From Paramacrobiotus metropolitanus (Eukaryota; Tardigrada; Eutardigrada; Parachela; Macrobiotidae), in the NCBI RefSeq assembly GCF_019649055.1, contig NW_026570222.1, forward strand, positions 992,001 through 1,056,000: a stretch of 64,000 nucleotides of DNA. Direction: 5' to 3'. Positions 1-12,000 of this stretch are shown in pieces. The position numbers and the translations under genes were made by a program. Under the pieces are notes generated by a model. It worked only from the letters and a program-made list of their open reading frames with translations. It was not told the origin of the DNA and made no database searches. Position 1 is the stretch's first letter; each line of letters starts with the position of its first letter.

Positions 1-93
1 GACGGCGATTCCTAATTCAGGTTGACATGTTCCGTTTAACGCCATTGCTTAATTAATTCGCAAAATGACTAACGTGCAGCATTTTTTTCGCAG

Positions 94-3000
94 AATGTGA
101 CTGGATCTATCGGCAACAAAACTGCTCCAACTCAGAGGAGCCGTGTGACTTCTCCACGCCGGGTTATCCGGGATTGTATTCCAATTATCAACACTGCCGG
201 TATTTCTTCCGCAGCACCGATCCATCATTGCAGATTCGTATCCAGTTTAAAACCTTTGATTTCCCAGCCGGGTAAATGTTTCCGACAAAAAATCCAATGG
301 GCAGATTTTAATTGCAGTACTATTCACTCGCGATTTTTGGAAGTTTGAAATGTAATTGCCGGGTCGGCAGGAGTATCGCATATATCGAATACCCATCGCG
401 AAACGCTTACGAGAAGATATTGATTAGCCTTGATCCTTGCAGGGACTGTGACACACATTACGTAAACATTTTTGACGGAGCCTATAGTACAAAAACTGAT
501 CCTGCTTTACAAACCCTCTGTGGAGTACAAAAAACAGAGGAAATGATTTATTTTTCCACCGGGCCCTCCTTGGTTATAGGTAAGCAAATAACTCGCAGTG
601 AAATTTCAAAATCTAAATAGCCATGAAGCCTTGTTTGGGAATTTAGAGTTTATTAGTGGAGCTCTCTCCCCGCCGTATAATTATACCGGCTTCCAGGGCA
701 CCGTTGTGTTCGGAAACAATCCACCTGGTGCGTAATTCAGTCATACAAATACGTAGTTTGTCGTAACTGGAACTACACCCATAGTACTAGGAATGGTTAC
801 AATATTGCAGTGGAGCAATTAATAATATCAATGGCCAGATAGCATTTTTGGCTAAAAGTTCAGACAGCTTTAATTAAGTACGTAGAGGCTTATATTAAAT
901 AGTACAAAATATTTTCTGTATCTACTTTGACATAAGTAATTCTACGTAATGCATATACACGTGCTACTGATTATGAAAAAGTTTGACCTTTGTTTCGCGT
1001 TCCGTAGATCGCATCGTGGGAAACAAAATCGAGAAAACTTTCTGTGACTGGGTATTTTACAGCAACATGACTCCCTGGGCCAGTTTCAGTAGTCCAATGG
1101 ACTGGTTTCCAAAGGAGACGCGCTGCCGTTTTAAATTCATTCCAACCACTCTCACTGATCAAGTTATACTTTCCATGCACAGCTATTTTTTGGAGTAAGC
1201 CCCAAAAAAGTCATCCGCGGTTGACAGATTGACCGGTCTGTCGACGGAAAAATTAATAGTTCGTGCTTTTTGTCATGCTAGAAGTGATCACTGTAATACA
1301 GTTATCCGCATTGCCGAAGTCGATGAAAAAGACGAGGAGACACACCTCATCAAGCGGATATGTGGCCCTGCATCCAAATATGCAGCAGCCGGTAAGAAGA
1401 GGCAATTTGTTCCATGTCGTTTAATTCATTTGTCGGATGTGGCGACGGAGTGATTCAAATTTGATCAGATATCCCAAGCTATGGTTTTTGTGTAAAGCTA
1501 TGGTTTTTGTGCAGGCGATCAGAAGGCCATCGAGGAATACGCTGCAGGTGCAGGGAAAACATTGTTGTTAACATTTTCTTCTAAAAATGGAAACCTCCAT
1601 CTCGGCAAAACATCCGAGTGGATCAGCGGAAGCTATTTCTTTCACAATGGTACGTCGGATTTAATTTTCAGATCAACCAACATGTACATTAACAAGACCT
1701 ATTTATAGAGGTGGTCTTGACAATAATTACACCTAATGTCATAGTTCTGATTTCGTTGTTGTTTTTTTCAGAGCGTTTGTTAGGAAAAAAGATTTTGAAT
1801 ACGGGTACGGTGAATCAATAAAAAAATAGAAATATAGCTCGTAGTGTATTTTTTACAGCTGTATAATGTCGGTTTTATACGTCGGACTTCTAACAAATGT
1901 TCGAACCAAAATTGCTCGTATATTCCACAGATGACCCCGGTCTGCTAGCATTCAGTTGTCTTTTGTTTTCCAGTCTGCGATTACGCCTTCAGCAGCGAAA
2001 ACGTCCAACCCAAAGGAAGTGTAATGGGTCCGAAACTGGATTACAATCTTGACCAACAAGTGTGGATTTCTACCATTACAACGGACTGCAACTACGAATT
2101 TTCTTCCAAATCGAACCAGTCCATTAGCATTCAAATTAATCAGGCGACAATGGTCAAGTATGTTTACTTACTTTTCTTAACATGTGAGGCCCCACTGGCC
2201 GGCATACTATAGCAATTATTACGTTCATCCCCGTGTATGATTATTTGCATTTGGTAAACAAGTGGTGCCGTTGTAGACCTGGCGAAGAAACAATGTTTTG
2301 GCTGTGCCGCACCCACTGTAACCGCCATGGGTGCCACTGTACAATGGCTGAAAATGAGGCAGAGAAGAGCCATTCATTGAAGGATGTTTTCCACATTATG
2401 GTATTGAGCCGGCAACATCCGCGCGTGGAAATATCATGTTTTTGTGGTGACCTTACTGACATCCTGCCACTGACAATATCGGCTGTTAATGGAGCAATTT
2501 TGCGTTATCATCGTTTGGGTTTATCAGTGACCGATGCTCACTTGTACGACTTCAGCGCAGTTTACGATTTCCACGAACCGCTATACGGTTAGTACGGTTA
2601 CATACAGTATACCTGGCCATATAGTAACCTTACAGAGTTTGCAAAAAAAGCCTGCTACATCATTTAACATCACTTTAGAAAATTGTAACGACACGCCGTA
2701 ATATTTATCTGCATACAGGGGAGTCTGGAACAGAGATTTCGATGCTGCGTGCAATGCGGCATGTTCTTGAAGAATACCTACAAATCTTAATGCACTAATG
2801 TATCGCGTTAATGTATACGTATATATGTTACTGTAGCTTTGTCGTTAGAGTGCTCAAGAATGTCCCGGAACCGCCATCAAGGAGCTCTATATATCGTTCC
2901 GCGGCGTAACATTACAATGAGCGCAAACATTATCCACCACATTCAATGCGACTGGACCATTGAAGTAACTCAAAAAATGTATATATCTCTGGATATAAAA

Positions 3001-3734
3001 TTAATGCAGATGGACAAATCCAGCGCTAATGTTAAACTATCGGAACGCAGTAAGTGCACACCAGTAAGATAAAAAAGGTCACACCTTTCATCGCGTTTAA
3101 AAGTGTACTTAAGAAGCATGACTTTTTTGAAGTTTTTTATGGTCGATTGTTCTTGTTTTCTCCAGGTCACTGTTTGAAGAAGAATTTGGTCAAGTTATAT
3201 ACCTCCACTGTTTTGCGCGATAAGGATAAGGGTATTGAGGTGTGCCAAAACAAAGCCGTTACCGGTACGACAAAGCTCTGCTACGCAGTACATTTACGGT
3301 TAAATATATTATCTTGTTTGCTTTTTAACTTTATTAATTGTGTGTGATTTGTTGGTTTACAACATGAGCCGCCTGTTTATTTGCACACATTATGATTGCA
3401 CACATTTTTTTCGCAGTTAACACTAACAAACTGTTTATTCGCTTAACTGCGACTGGAACGTTTTACAAACATCGTATTCTATGGAAAGAACTCAACCCAT
3501 CGTCCATCGGTCGCGGGCAGCACGAAAGCAACACAACAAACGGTAAGTATTATGAAAGTTAGATCTCGTTTAAAAAAGTTGAAATTATATGTACTATTTA
3601 TAATTAACGCCAAGATTGCACTAACTGCACGTAATATACTTCTGTTCTTTGCAGACTTTCCTGGTAGAACTTGCCGCATTTCTATCATTGCATTTCTCCT
3701 GATTCACTTGAGCCTCATATTCTTATGGCGATAG
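94..3734 (+). CDS. CUB-domain cell-surface protein (5' end missing)
   Basis: Thirteen exons keep one open frame to a stop at 3732-3734: 94-271, 443-579, 647-727, 1008-1194, 1228-1391, 1515-1649, 1772-1804, 1974-2157, 2277-2587, 2849-3049, 3166-3264, 3417-3542, 3655-3734 (about 637 residues in the window). The first two exons form a clear CUB half: two Cys, then CDFSTPGYPGLYSNYQHC, and later VNIFDG and LCG, the usual CUB strand pattern. More divergent CUB-like units with paired Cys follow (starting CDWVFYSN, VCDYAFSS and IQCDWTIEV). The last exon encodes a hydrophobic C-terminal segment (IIAFLLIHLSLIFLW) followed by one Arg, which fits a GPI-attachment signal or a terminal membrane anchor. No LDLa or protease domain is seen. 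The N-terminus, including any signal peptide, lies left of the window. CUB domains mediate extracellular protein-protein contacts; the specific role is unknown. The family call is strong for the first unit and inferred for the others. Confidence 0.75.
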
Positions 3735-3922
3735 AAATGATACCAAACATTGTTTCGTTTTCTGCATTAGTTACCTCATGCAGTGTGATGATTTCGGTCT
3801 TTCAGATTAGAGTATTACTGCTGTTTTTTTGGCAATTGCTTTGGAATTGTATATGCTAAACTTTCATTTTCTTCGGGACCAGGATATTTTTGGAAAATTG
3901 TTTTATGATAATATAGGAAAGC

Positions 3923-3928
3923 AATAAA
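3923..3928 (+). promoter_or_regulatory. Poly(A) signal AATAAA of the CUB gene
   Basis: A canonical AATAAA lies about 190 bases after the stop codon of the CUB-domain gene on the same strand. It is the first good candidate downstream. Confidence 0.5.
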
Positions 3929-4013
3929 GTTCTGTTATACGTGTAATTGCTGAAATGCTTTCGTATTAGTATTGCAACGCTTTTTACAGTACTGGACAGT
4001 GGACACAGACTTA

Positions 4014-4506
4014 CCAGGGAACATTTTGAGGCTATAAATTCAGAAAATCCTCAATTTTCGCAGAAAGTTAGAACAACTATATAGGTTGCCTAAAAAAATT
4101 ATTTCATGTGCCATGGCCAATGGGCGTGACCAAACAAGCTTCTACAAAAAATACTACCCTTACAGATTCTCCACAACAGAGCCCATATGTCCTCGGGTGC
4201 TAAGCAGTAAGCACCCGCTGTCGCATGGCTATCGCCTGGCGCAAAATTTGGAACGAGTAAGCTAGCCTCGCACTGGTAAAGATTGTTCAGTAACGTTATA
4301 TTAGTCTTGCCAGGTATAATGCGGTACACTGCCTATAGGCAACAGTGTAGAACCACACAGTGTAGAACTAACTTTTAAATTCTGTTTTGGCCACGCCCAT
4401 TGGCCATGGCACATGAAATAATCTTTTTAGCCATCCTGTATAGTTGTTCCAACTTTCTGCAAAAACTGAAAATTTTCTGAATTTATAGCCTCAAAATGTT
4501 CCCTGG
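4014..4506. mobile_element. Foldback MITE with TTA target-site duplication
   Basis: The two ends are inverted repeats of roughly 120-130 bases. Reading inward, both ends begin CCAGGGAACATTTTGAGG, continue through a shared AT-rich stretch and reach a shared block with GCCATGGCCAATGGGCGTG. The element is flanked by TTA at 4011-4013 and at 4507-4509. Total length is 493 bases with no coding capacity in the roughly 240-base centre. The 3-base TTA duplication fits PIF/Harbinger-type insertion (TWA targets), but the terminal sequence is not one I recognise, so the superfamily is an inference. Confidence 0.8.
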
Positions 4507-4509
4507 TTA

Positions 4510-5385
4510 GAACTGCCTGTTGTATAATTTGTATTACGAAGTCGGAGACCACTTGCGCAACTCGCTATGTAAAGTGTGGAATAAGTAGAGTCTGCAGAAA
4601 TTTGGAATGCAGTGGTTAAAATTAAACCCAATTAGCTTACTAATCCGTAAACTGAAGCAAATAAAATTTCATTAGAAAAATGGTGCGATGGTAAGGGGAA
4701 ATCGAAAAGCGGCGAAAACATTTGCATAACGGCGTAAACCGTGCGGAATTCAAGCAAAAAGAGTACATTCATTAATAATCATATGTACACGTGCACGTTA
4801 TACAGTACATGTTTGTTCAATATCATTATATTATATACACAAAAAATTATTGATGTTGAATTTGTCGTTCATTTTTATTGTTAGAGGTTTTATTATTAAC
4901 TACCCATTGTTTTATCCGCGATTGTATCATATTAATTTGTAAGTAACTAACGAAACTTTCGCAGCACTTTTTTACAGACCTTTTTCGCCAAATTAAAGAT
5001 TCTTAACAATGAAGATTTTTTTGTAAAGTTACGCAAAATTCTGAACTGTAAGATTATTATTATATGTGAAATAAAAATGCCATGATAAATTATTCAGGAC
5101 GTCACCTCTGTGCGCCTCGAAAATTTCAGGCGATTTGTTAATTTGAGGTTGGTAACAAAATTTCCTGTCCTGATAAAAACGCCAGTACTGTACTTATATC
5201 ATGTTATATAGATATGGTATATGGTATATATGGTATATGGTATATGTATGGTATATTCTATATGGTATTTATTGTGTACAGTAAATAATTGGTAATCTTT
5301 TTTCCCTACTCCCAGTATCTTATCTTCACGGGATCCCTAGAATCAAAAACCTTTCTTGGATTAATACGTTGTGATATAGTACAAC
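4510..5385. other. Non-coding, AT-rich spacer
   Basis: No gene is supported between the foldback element and the tRNA gene. The stretch holds a short imperfect tandem repeat of TATGGTATA units at about 5213-5268 and is otherwise AT-rich unique sequence. Confidence 0.6.
5213..5268. repeat. TATGGTATA-type simple repeat
   Basis: Several imperfect copies of TATGGTATA or ATGGTATAT follow each other directly. This is a small low-complexity tract in the spacer before the tRNA gene. Confidence 0.7.
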
Positions 5386-5467
5386 GATGACGTGGCCGAG
5401 TGGTCCAAGGCGCTGGATTAAGGCTCCAGTCTGTTCGCAGGCGTGGGTTCAAATCCCACCGTCATCA
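5386..5467 (+). tRNA. tRNA-Leu (anticodon AAG)
   Basis: The 82-base sequence folds as a class II tRNA. The acceptor GATGACG pairs with CGTCATC, followed by discriminator A. The anticodon stem CTGGA/TCCAG holds the loop TTAAGGC with anticodon AAG at 5420-5422. There is a long variable arm and a T arm GTGGGTTCAAATCCCAC. The internal A box (about 5392-5403) and B box GGTTCAAATCC (5446-5456) are intact. No intron is present and CCA is not encoded, as expected for a eukaryotic nuclear tRNA. It decodes CTT, and CTC after A34 is deaminated to inosine. Confidence 0.97.
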
Positions 5468-5469
5468 TA

Positions 5470-5476
5470 TTTTTTT
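5470..5476 (+). terminator. Pol III T-run terminator of tRNA-Leu
   Basis: A run of seven T starts three bases after the mature tRNA end, the usual RNA polymerase III stop signal. Confidence 0.85.
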
Positions 5477-5714
5477 CTTCTTTAAACCAGTGATTTTCTA
5501 TATGTACGGAATCAGTCGAAAGTTCACAATACTAAAAAATTTATCAAGAGACCTAGAAGTATCTAGGAATTTGGAGGGATGAATTATCCGTTTCCGCCGG
5601 TCAAGAAGAGTTGGCATCTGTCCGGCATCCGGGCGGATGGCAGGCATTATGCAGATAGGAAAACAACTGGCGTGCGCGGGCGGATGGTTAACCGGATGTC
5701 AACGCTGGCCTAAC

Positions 5715-6359
5715 GAGTGCAATGCTATGTTAGTGTGCAGCAGTGGCGTTTTAAGCAATTTTATTGCTGATTTTACTGGCATTGCACCATTTGTGGACCC
5801 TCCGGTTGTCGAGCGACAACGTAACAGAAGCACGCGTGCGGTGGCCCATGCCACAGGCTGTTTTAACGTAAATCTTTGAAAATTCATAACTTTGTTCATT
5901 CCTCCATTAAATTTTTATGCATAGTCTTGAAAAATGCAGAATAATACACAGTATCAGGCAAAAGAAATGCTTTTTAATTTTTCTATCAGGATTGTGCGCT
6001 GTTAGCCTGCGCGGCTAGCATAGCCGCCTATGGAGGATTTCCCATAGGCGGCTATGTTAACCGCAGAGGCTCATACTGCATTACCCTAAAGAAGAAACAG
6101 AAAACATTTATTCTGCCTAATACTGTGTGTTATTCTGCATTTTTTAAGACTATACATAAAAATTTAATGCAGGAGTGAACAAAGTTATGAATTTTCAAAG
6201 ATTTACGTTGAAACAGCCTGTGGCATGGGCCACCGCACGCGTGCTTCTGTTACGTTGTCGCTCGACAACCGGAGGGTCCACAAATGGTGCAATGCCAGTA
6301 AAATCAGCAATAAAATTGCTTAAAACGCCACTGCTGCACAATAACATAGTATTGCACTT
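5715..6359. mobile_element. Foldback element, 7-bp TSD GCCTAAC (family A, copy 1)
   Basis: This is a long inverted repeat: two arms of about 240 bases mirror each other around a short centre. The arm ends read GAGTGCAATGCTATG on the left and, inverted, AAGTGCAATACTATG on the right. The 7-base direct repeat GCCTAAC flanks both sides (5708-5714 and 6360-6366). The arms share the block AAAATTCATAACTTTGTT (5879-5896, inverted at 6178-6195). The centre contains a smaller palindrome around CATAGCCGCCTATG (about 6018-6058). Apparent reading frames of about 66 codons in each arm are mirror copies of each other, not genes. No transposase is present, so this is a non-autonomous element. Confidence 0.85.
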
Positions 6360-6366
6360 GCCTAAC

Positions 6367-7340
6367 CTGTTTTGACGTTTTCTTGCGTCAGCAGCACGCG
6401 ATGTCTCGTTGGTCCGTAGCTGCGAGGTTTGCGGTAACCTAAATGTGACGTTCTTGGATATTCTCGTCATTTCCTGCGGGCTTTAGCAGTTATCAGCAGT
6501 CATACTTCTAGTGGTAACTGGTAAATATGGCAAATACCAGCTGTTTAGTGTTTACCTTCTCGTTATTATTTTGCTGTTCGCAATTGTCAGTTTCGCAGAC
6601 TTTTAAAGTTTAAGTAACTTCATAATAGCCAAGATAGATACAAATTCTCTTTTCCTGAAGGAAACGTAGTTCTGTACGCTTTCGGAAAGGTTTTCCCTTA
6701 TGCGCTCCTTAAGTGCTTCGATCTACCTGTGTTGAAATTTTTATAATTATTTGCGAAGAATTTAAATCTTCCATGAAACAAGCGCATCATTTGACCTGTG
6801 ACATTTTTTCTCTTGAAATTATTGTTTTCTCTTGCGATTATTGCGGCCATTTTCTTAGATCTCCAGCGGTCATTCTACCGTTGCATAATGGCGGAAAGGG
6901 ATTTGCGTTTTTACTAAAGAAGCGGATCTGTCGATCTGGTGTTGTGTGATGCGTATCAAGCCAGTGACGAAATCGTGATCCAGTGATCCTTATCTATACA
7001 GAAGCGGAGACTTGTTCACGTCGCTAGATTTCTTTGCTGCTATAAAAGTCAGTGTGACGACAAGGATTTTTTCGTCACTCGACACTCATTATTTCCTGAT
7101 CAGTGTTCGCCTTCGGAATCTTTGATTTGTACCGATAACACGTTTACAAATTATCTGCTCGTATTGCAGTAGTGATTATTCAGCAGCTGCCTAGTGCATA
7201 CCGTAGGATTCTCAAAAATTTTAAGCATTAAGCTGTTTTAACTTGCCCTGGACCCTGCCCCTTGATTATAGTTGCTCAGATGATGTGAGCAGCAACCTGT
7301 AGTCTATAGTTCATCCTCGTAAATCTCTGAATTTCCGAAA
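6367..7340. other. Upstream region and 5' UTR of the FRS2-like gene
   Basis: No protein or RNA gene is supported here. The part next to 7341 is probably promoter and 5' leader of the following gene: an in-frame TAA about 20 bases before its ATG shows that the coding sequence does not extend upstream in this frame. No TATA box or other core-promoter element stands out. Confidence 0.45.
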
Positions 7341-8027
7341 ATGGGCAATCGTCTGTCCAGTTTGGTCATCTGCCATAATACTCCTCCGCAACCGAAACCT
7401 ATCTTTAACGTAAAGGCCACTGGTGATAGTACATTTTTGGGAAATGGGCAGCTGGAAATCACTGGCGATAATCTCATCTTGGTGCTCCTGGATGGCAGTA
7501 AAGAGCACTATTCCTGGCCAATTCGCAGCATCCGCCGCTATGGGTGCGAGAAGAATCTCTTCATATTCGAGAGTGGGCGACGGTGCGCGACAGGCCCGGG
7601 TGTCTATCAGCTGAAGACGAAAGATGCCAAGAAAATCATGCTGCTAGTGCAACAGAGCGTCAGTGCCATCCAGGAAATGGACAACGCATTCCGCAAGGAA
7701 ATGGTCGAGACGGTTGTGCGCCCGGCGAATGAGACGGAAGGAAAACCGCCAGCAAAGAGTAGTCTTGATGGCGCGGAAGACGGAAAGCCACGGTATGTCA
7801 ACTGCGACGCCATGGGCCGGCCGTTCGTAACCAACTACGCGTCGCTGGATTTACCGCGCAAGGACGACACGACCGGCAGCATCAAGAACAAAGCGGACCT
7901 TTGGAGCGGAAGCTACGATGTCCTTGGCGATTTTGACCAGAAGCCGACCTGCGTGAGTGGCTCACCTGTCGAAACAGTTGAATACGTGCGGATTGACCCG
8001 GAAGCTACAAAAGCACTTCTTAGCTGA
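7341..8027 (+). CDS. FRS2-like membrane-anchored PTB adaptor, short form
   Basis: A single exon encodes 228 residues. The N-terminus MGNRLSS fits an N-myristoylation signal. Residues about 20-112 form an IRS-type PTB domain, with the strongest match to FRS2/FRS3 at IRRYGCEKNLFIFESGRRC (residues 64-82). A short tail carries four tyrosine sites: Y152 in YVNC (a pYxN GRB2-type site), Y166 in NYASLDL, Y192, and Y215 in VEYVRID (a SHP2-like V-x-Y-x-x-I site). In vertebrates FRS2 couples FGF and neurotrophin receptors to GRB2 and SHP2; the same role is inferred here. The protein is less than half as long as vertebrate FRS2 (about 508 residues), and the tail is strongly compressed. The start is well supported: an in-frame stop lies just upstream and ATG sits in the context GAAAATGG. 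It lies convergent to the SPT5 gene. Confidence 0.88.
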   Translation: MGNRLSSLVICHNTPPQPKPIFNVKATGDSTFLGNGQLEITGDNLILVLLDGSKEHYSWPIRSIRRYGCEKNLFIFESGRRCATGPGVYQLKTKDAKKIMLLVQQSVSAIQEMDNAFRKEMVETVVRPANETEGKPPAKSSLDGAEDGKPRYVNCDAMGRPFVTNYASLDLPRKDDTTGSIKNKADLWSGSYDVLGDFDQKPTCVSGSPVETVEYVRIDPEATKALLS

Positions 8028-9090
8028 TGAGCTGCAGCTGGCAACCTTTCATCTTGATCTTCCAGTTCGCACTAATGAATCACAGTTCCCCTCTCAATCA
8101 CAATTCGATGTGGATAACCAGTTTTGTATTTGTATGACTTTTGTCTTCATAACAACGAAGCAGCCTGGATGCCCGCGGTAATGGCAGGAATTATCGGTAC
8201 CATTTGTTTCGAACAATGATGTGGTGTTACGGACTTTTGTCAAATTTATGGATAAGTTATTGTGCTTATTTTGTCATTTTAAGAGTACGTTCCGAGCAAA
8301 CCCGCGGGCTACGGGTTTGATTTAGCAGCTTGCATGTGATGCACCTTCTTACCTTTGGATCTTATATTTTCTTAGGCCGTTGAAGCTTTTCCAACCGTAT
8401 GTGGTTAAATCAAAAGGCGTCCAATGCAGAATTTGTTTTTACATATTTTTATATATAAGATTTTAATTTATTAATTCTGCTGCTGTGCGAAGTGAGCTTC
8501 CTTGAAGGTGACGCAACTTGTATTAAAGTTCATTCATTGCCGTTAAGCAAGAACTAAAATTAAAAACAGTGAGCTTACTGGTTTGACAAAGTACGTAAGT
8601 ATTAAATTTCATCATCAGGGACAGTCGCAGACATACCCTGTAGCAATACGCTGGAACAACGCCATCTGTAAATTGAAAAGATTTAGGGTTCTGAGCGTTA
8701 AAAGAAGACACGACTGTAAATGCGATCATGATTACCGTACTTTTCAGGTTCAGTGTTTTACCCTTTAATTCGTGCTACCTTATAAGCAATTCCTTCCGAC
8801 GATTACTGAATAAACACCTTGCTCGGTGCAAACCGTAACATTTCAATTACCCAGAAGCTCCAACACCGTACAAAAAAGCTCTAATCAGAAAGTATCAATC
8901 GCAAACTACGAAAGAGGATTCACAGTCGAAGACTAACAAGTATAAACCATTAGTTAACTGTCCGATTTCCACCAAGAAACGTTCCGACAACAATTAATTA
9001 TCATTTTCATTGCTTTATACTACTTTCAGTGTTACAAAACCAAATTCGAAGTTTACCCACTTCTACGAATAACAGCTTACTATCGCTCCT
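8028..9090. other. Convergent 3' regions of the FRS2-like gene and SPT5
   Basis: No gene is supported between the two convergent stop codons. Plus-strand poly(A) candidates for the FRS2-like gene are ATTAAA at 8522-8527 and AATAAA near 8808. No clear minus-strand AATAAA was found for SPT5. Confidence 0.45.
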
Positions 9091-12000
9091 CTAAATTCTA
9101 ACCGTTGGAGCCATTTTACAAAGGTAATGCCAAGGAACCATCTTCATCTGGTCCGAATTCTCTGGCTTGAAAACCGCCTCTCTTCCATCCACAGAGAGCA
9201 TCTTTCCACATATATCCCTTTCATCTCCGAGAATAACCTTAACCTATATTGTATGCAGAAAACGACACAGCATAAACTTTACATTCGATTTTTCGAATGT
9301 GTGAGATCACTTGCACCGGCACGTACCAAGTCGCCCCGAGATGGGGTAATTGGCTCCACCTGAGATACTAAAATGGTGATCACTTTATCTTTTTCCGGTA
9401 GAAAGATGGAACACATGGCTCCCGATTCCGATCTGACGTAGCCGATCAGATTCAGCAAACTGCGATCATCGTGCCGTTTGATACGCACTTGAATATCTGT
9501 CGTCACCCAATCTGTATGATTCAAATCAACGCCTCCGCCTGGTGTTTCGGGAGGATTATATAAGCCCGATTCATAGCCAGGAGTCTGTGGGTTATAGGGG
9601 GACGGTGCCGCACCTCCCGGCGTATAGCCCATGCCCGGTGACTGGATATAAGAATTGTAAGACGATGATCCTACACCACTGGCACCGTATCGCGATGGAG
9701 CCGGGCTGTAGGGCGAAGGAGCACTGAAGGTATCGCCACCATACATTCCTCCTGGTGTCTGTGGAGCGAAATTAACAGCTGGTGATTCCGGAGCCTAGGG
9801 CAGATGTAAAATTTCAGTCATCAATAAAAGCAAAATTTCAATCATCAGCAATTACAAAATGTTACAAGTGTTAGCTTTAACAATGACAAAAAGACTATCG
9901 GTACTACATTTTGACTCCAAGAGGAACTCTTCCAATTTCAAGTTGTTCTTTCTACATCGAACTTACCTGAAATCCAGGAGTTCTGGGATTTACACCACCA
10001 CTGTCCATGTCCTCCTGATAACCACCAGGAGTGGGTGGTACCCCGTAGTTCGACGGTGGCGGCGCAAGATCTTCGTATTCATCACGTTCCTCCGGTTCCT
10101 CCTCTTCGTCCTTAGTGGGACGAGGAGATCGTCTGTCATCCCATCGTTCTCCCTCTTCTTCGCGCTCGGCATCCCATGCACTTTCGTGGGCTGGGGTACG
10201 CATGTAAGAAGGCGTACGACCACCATACCCAGGAGTGCGTGAGCCATACGCAGGCGTTCGGCTGCCCATACCGTACGCCGGGGTACGGCTGCCATCGTTG
10301 TACATCGGTGTCTTCGTGGGATCTTCGTACCGTGGAGTTTTGTTCCCGGCTTCAAAGTGAGACGACGGCTCGTCCGGACGAGCGAAATTCGACGGGTTTC
10401 TCCTCGGGTAGCTGTCCGCGGGGGTTCGTCTAACAGTGTCATCGTTTCGAAATGGTGCAGGACCGCGAGCGGTAGGTCTGCCATCGCTGTTGATTTCTGT
10501 CAAACGGTTGCGATCCACTGAAATGGTAGTGCAGTTGGCATGCAGTTCTACACGGGCTGTAGCATCCGTACAGTCCTTCACCACTCCGATGTAACCTGCA
10601 AAATACAAATCTCAAGCAAAACAATTCACTTTTTTTTTGTAAATTATCCCAACACTCATACAATTGCCACTTTTTATACCTTTGTAAGGTCCCTGAATAA
10701 TTCTCACAGTTTTTCCAATCATCGTATTGTCTCTGCGACCACGATTCCGGTTCGCAAAACCCATTGGCGAATGAACTGCAGGTTGATTCTGGCTTGGTGT
10801 GCGTCCCCCACCACTTTTAGGGGTGCTTCTTTCACTAGCTCCACCCTGAATGCTTCCTGAACTGGGATGAACAGGACTTGCTGCTACACGAGGCGATTGC
10901 GGCGCAAATGAATATTGATTATTATTGGTTGTACTGGACGATGTAGTCTGGCTAGCGCCTGCCAAAACAGTGCTACGCGCTTTGCAAACGAAAATCCCCC
11001 CATTTTCGGCAACCAGTTTGGAATGCAAGAATAAAACTCCGCGGAATATGTGCTTCACCTCTCCCTGTTTTCCATTATGAATGCCGTCCGTTACCTTAAC
11101 AGAATCTTTCACCTGAAAAATAATCCGTAATAAGTTCCACTATGACTGCTAAAATGGCAGAATGCAATGGATTACCTGAATTTGATTATGCTCGCTGTCG
11201 AGAGCGACAGCTCTGCGACTGTCTTTCTTCCGCAGAATGGCGCCAGGTTTCATCTGTAATAATTTTCCATGCATGTTTAAAACATGAAAATTGTCCTTTT
11301 CAATGCGCACAATGACGCCGACTGTCTGTTGATCAATCTCCACCAGATCGCCAAACTGAAACTGGCCCCAACTGTCAATTCCAGATGCCCGCTCCGAACT
11401 GACTTGCACGTCTTCCGGCAAAACTTTCATTTCGTGCATTGTCAGATCCGAAAACAGAACAATGAGATTATCCTCCACTCGAACCACCAATCCTGTATCA
11501 CCTTCATAACGTCCACGAAGAACACGTACGTGGTCGCCTGTGCGGAAAAATTTCTTCAGCTCGCGAGCCGGGAATTCGATGGGGTCCTTCAGATCCTCAT
11601 GATCAGGCTGAATAACGACTTTTTTGCCTTCCACACGAATAACTTTCCCCTTTAAGTTAATAAGTTCGCCTTCGCACACCACCACATAATCCCCGTGTGT
11701 AAAACGAGTGGCATCTTGATTTTCCTCAGTTTCCGAAACTTCAGCAGCCACTTTCGACAAATCCACTCCTAGAAAAGAGTTAACAATTTACTTTATCAAT
11801 TTTTACGAAACTTTTACCAAATTCCAAAACAATATCTTGCGCTTAAATACGGAAAACATTACCTCACCTACAAACGACTTTTTTTATTTATAACAGTCTT
11901 CCTAGCATACTGCGTTTTAAACTCAAAATTCATTAGAGACCATAAAAATCGCTTCACCATACCTTCGATTAAGTCGTCAAACTTTTCTAATTCATTCAAA

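Noticed and set aside
2718-2795. An additional exon of the CUB gene near 2718
   Set aside because: The exons ending at 2587 and starting at 2849 join directly in phase, and no donor after 2718 restores the frame.
5699-6375. Two nearly identical 66-codon frames on opposite strands
   Set aside because: They are the mirrored arms of the foldback element at 5715-6359, not genes.
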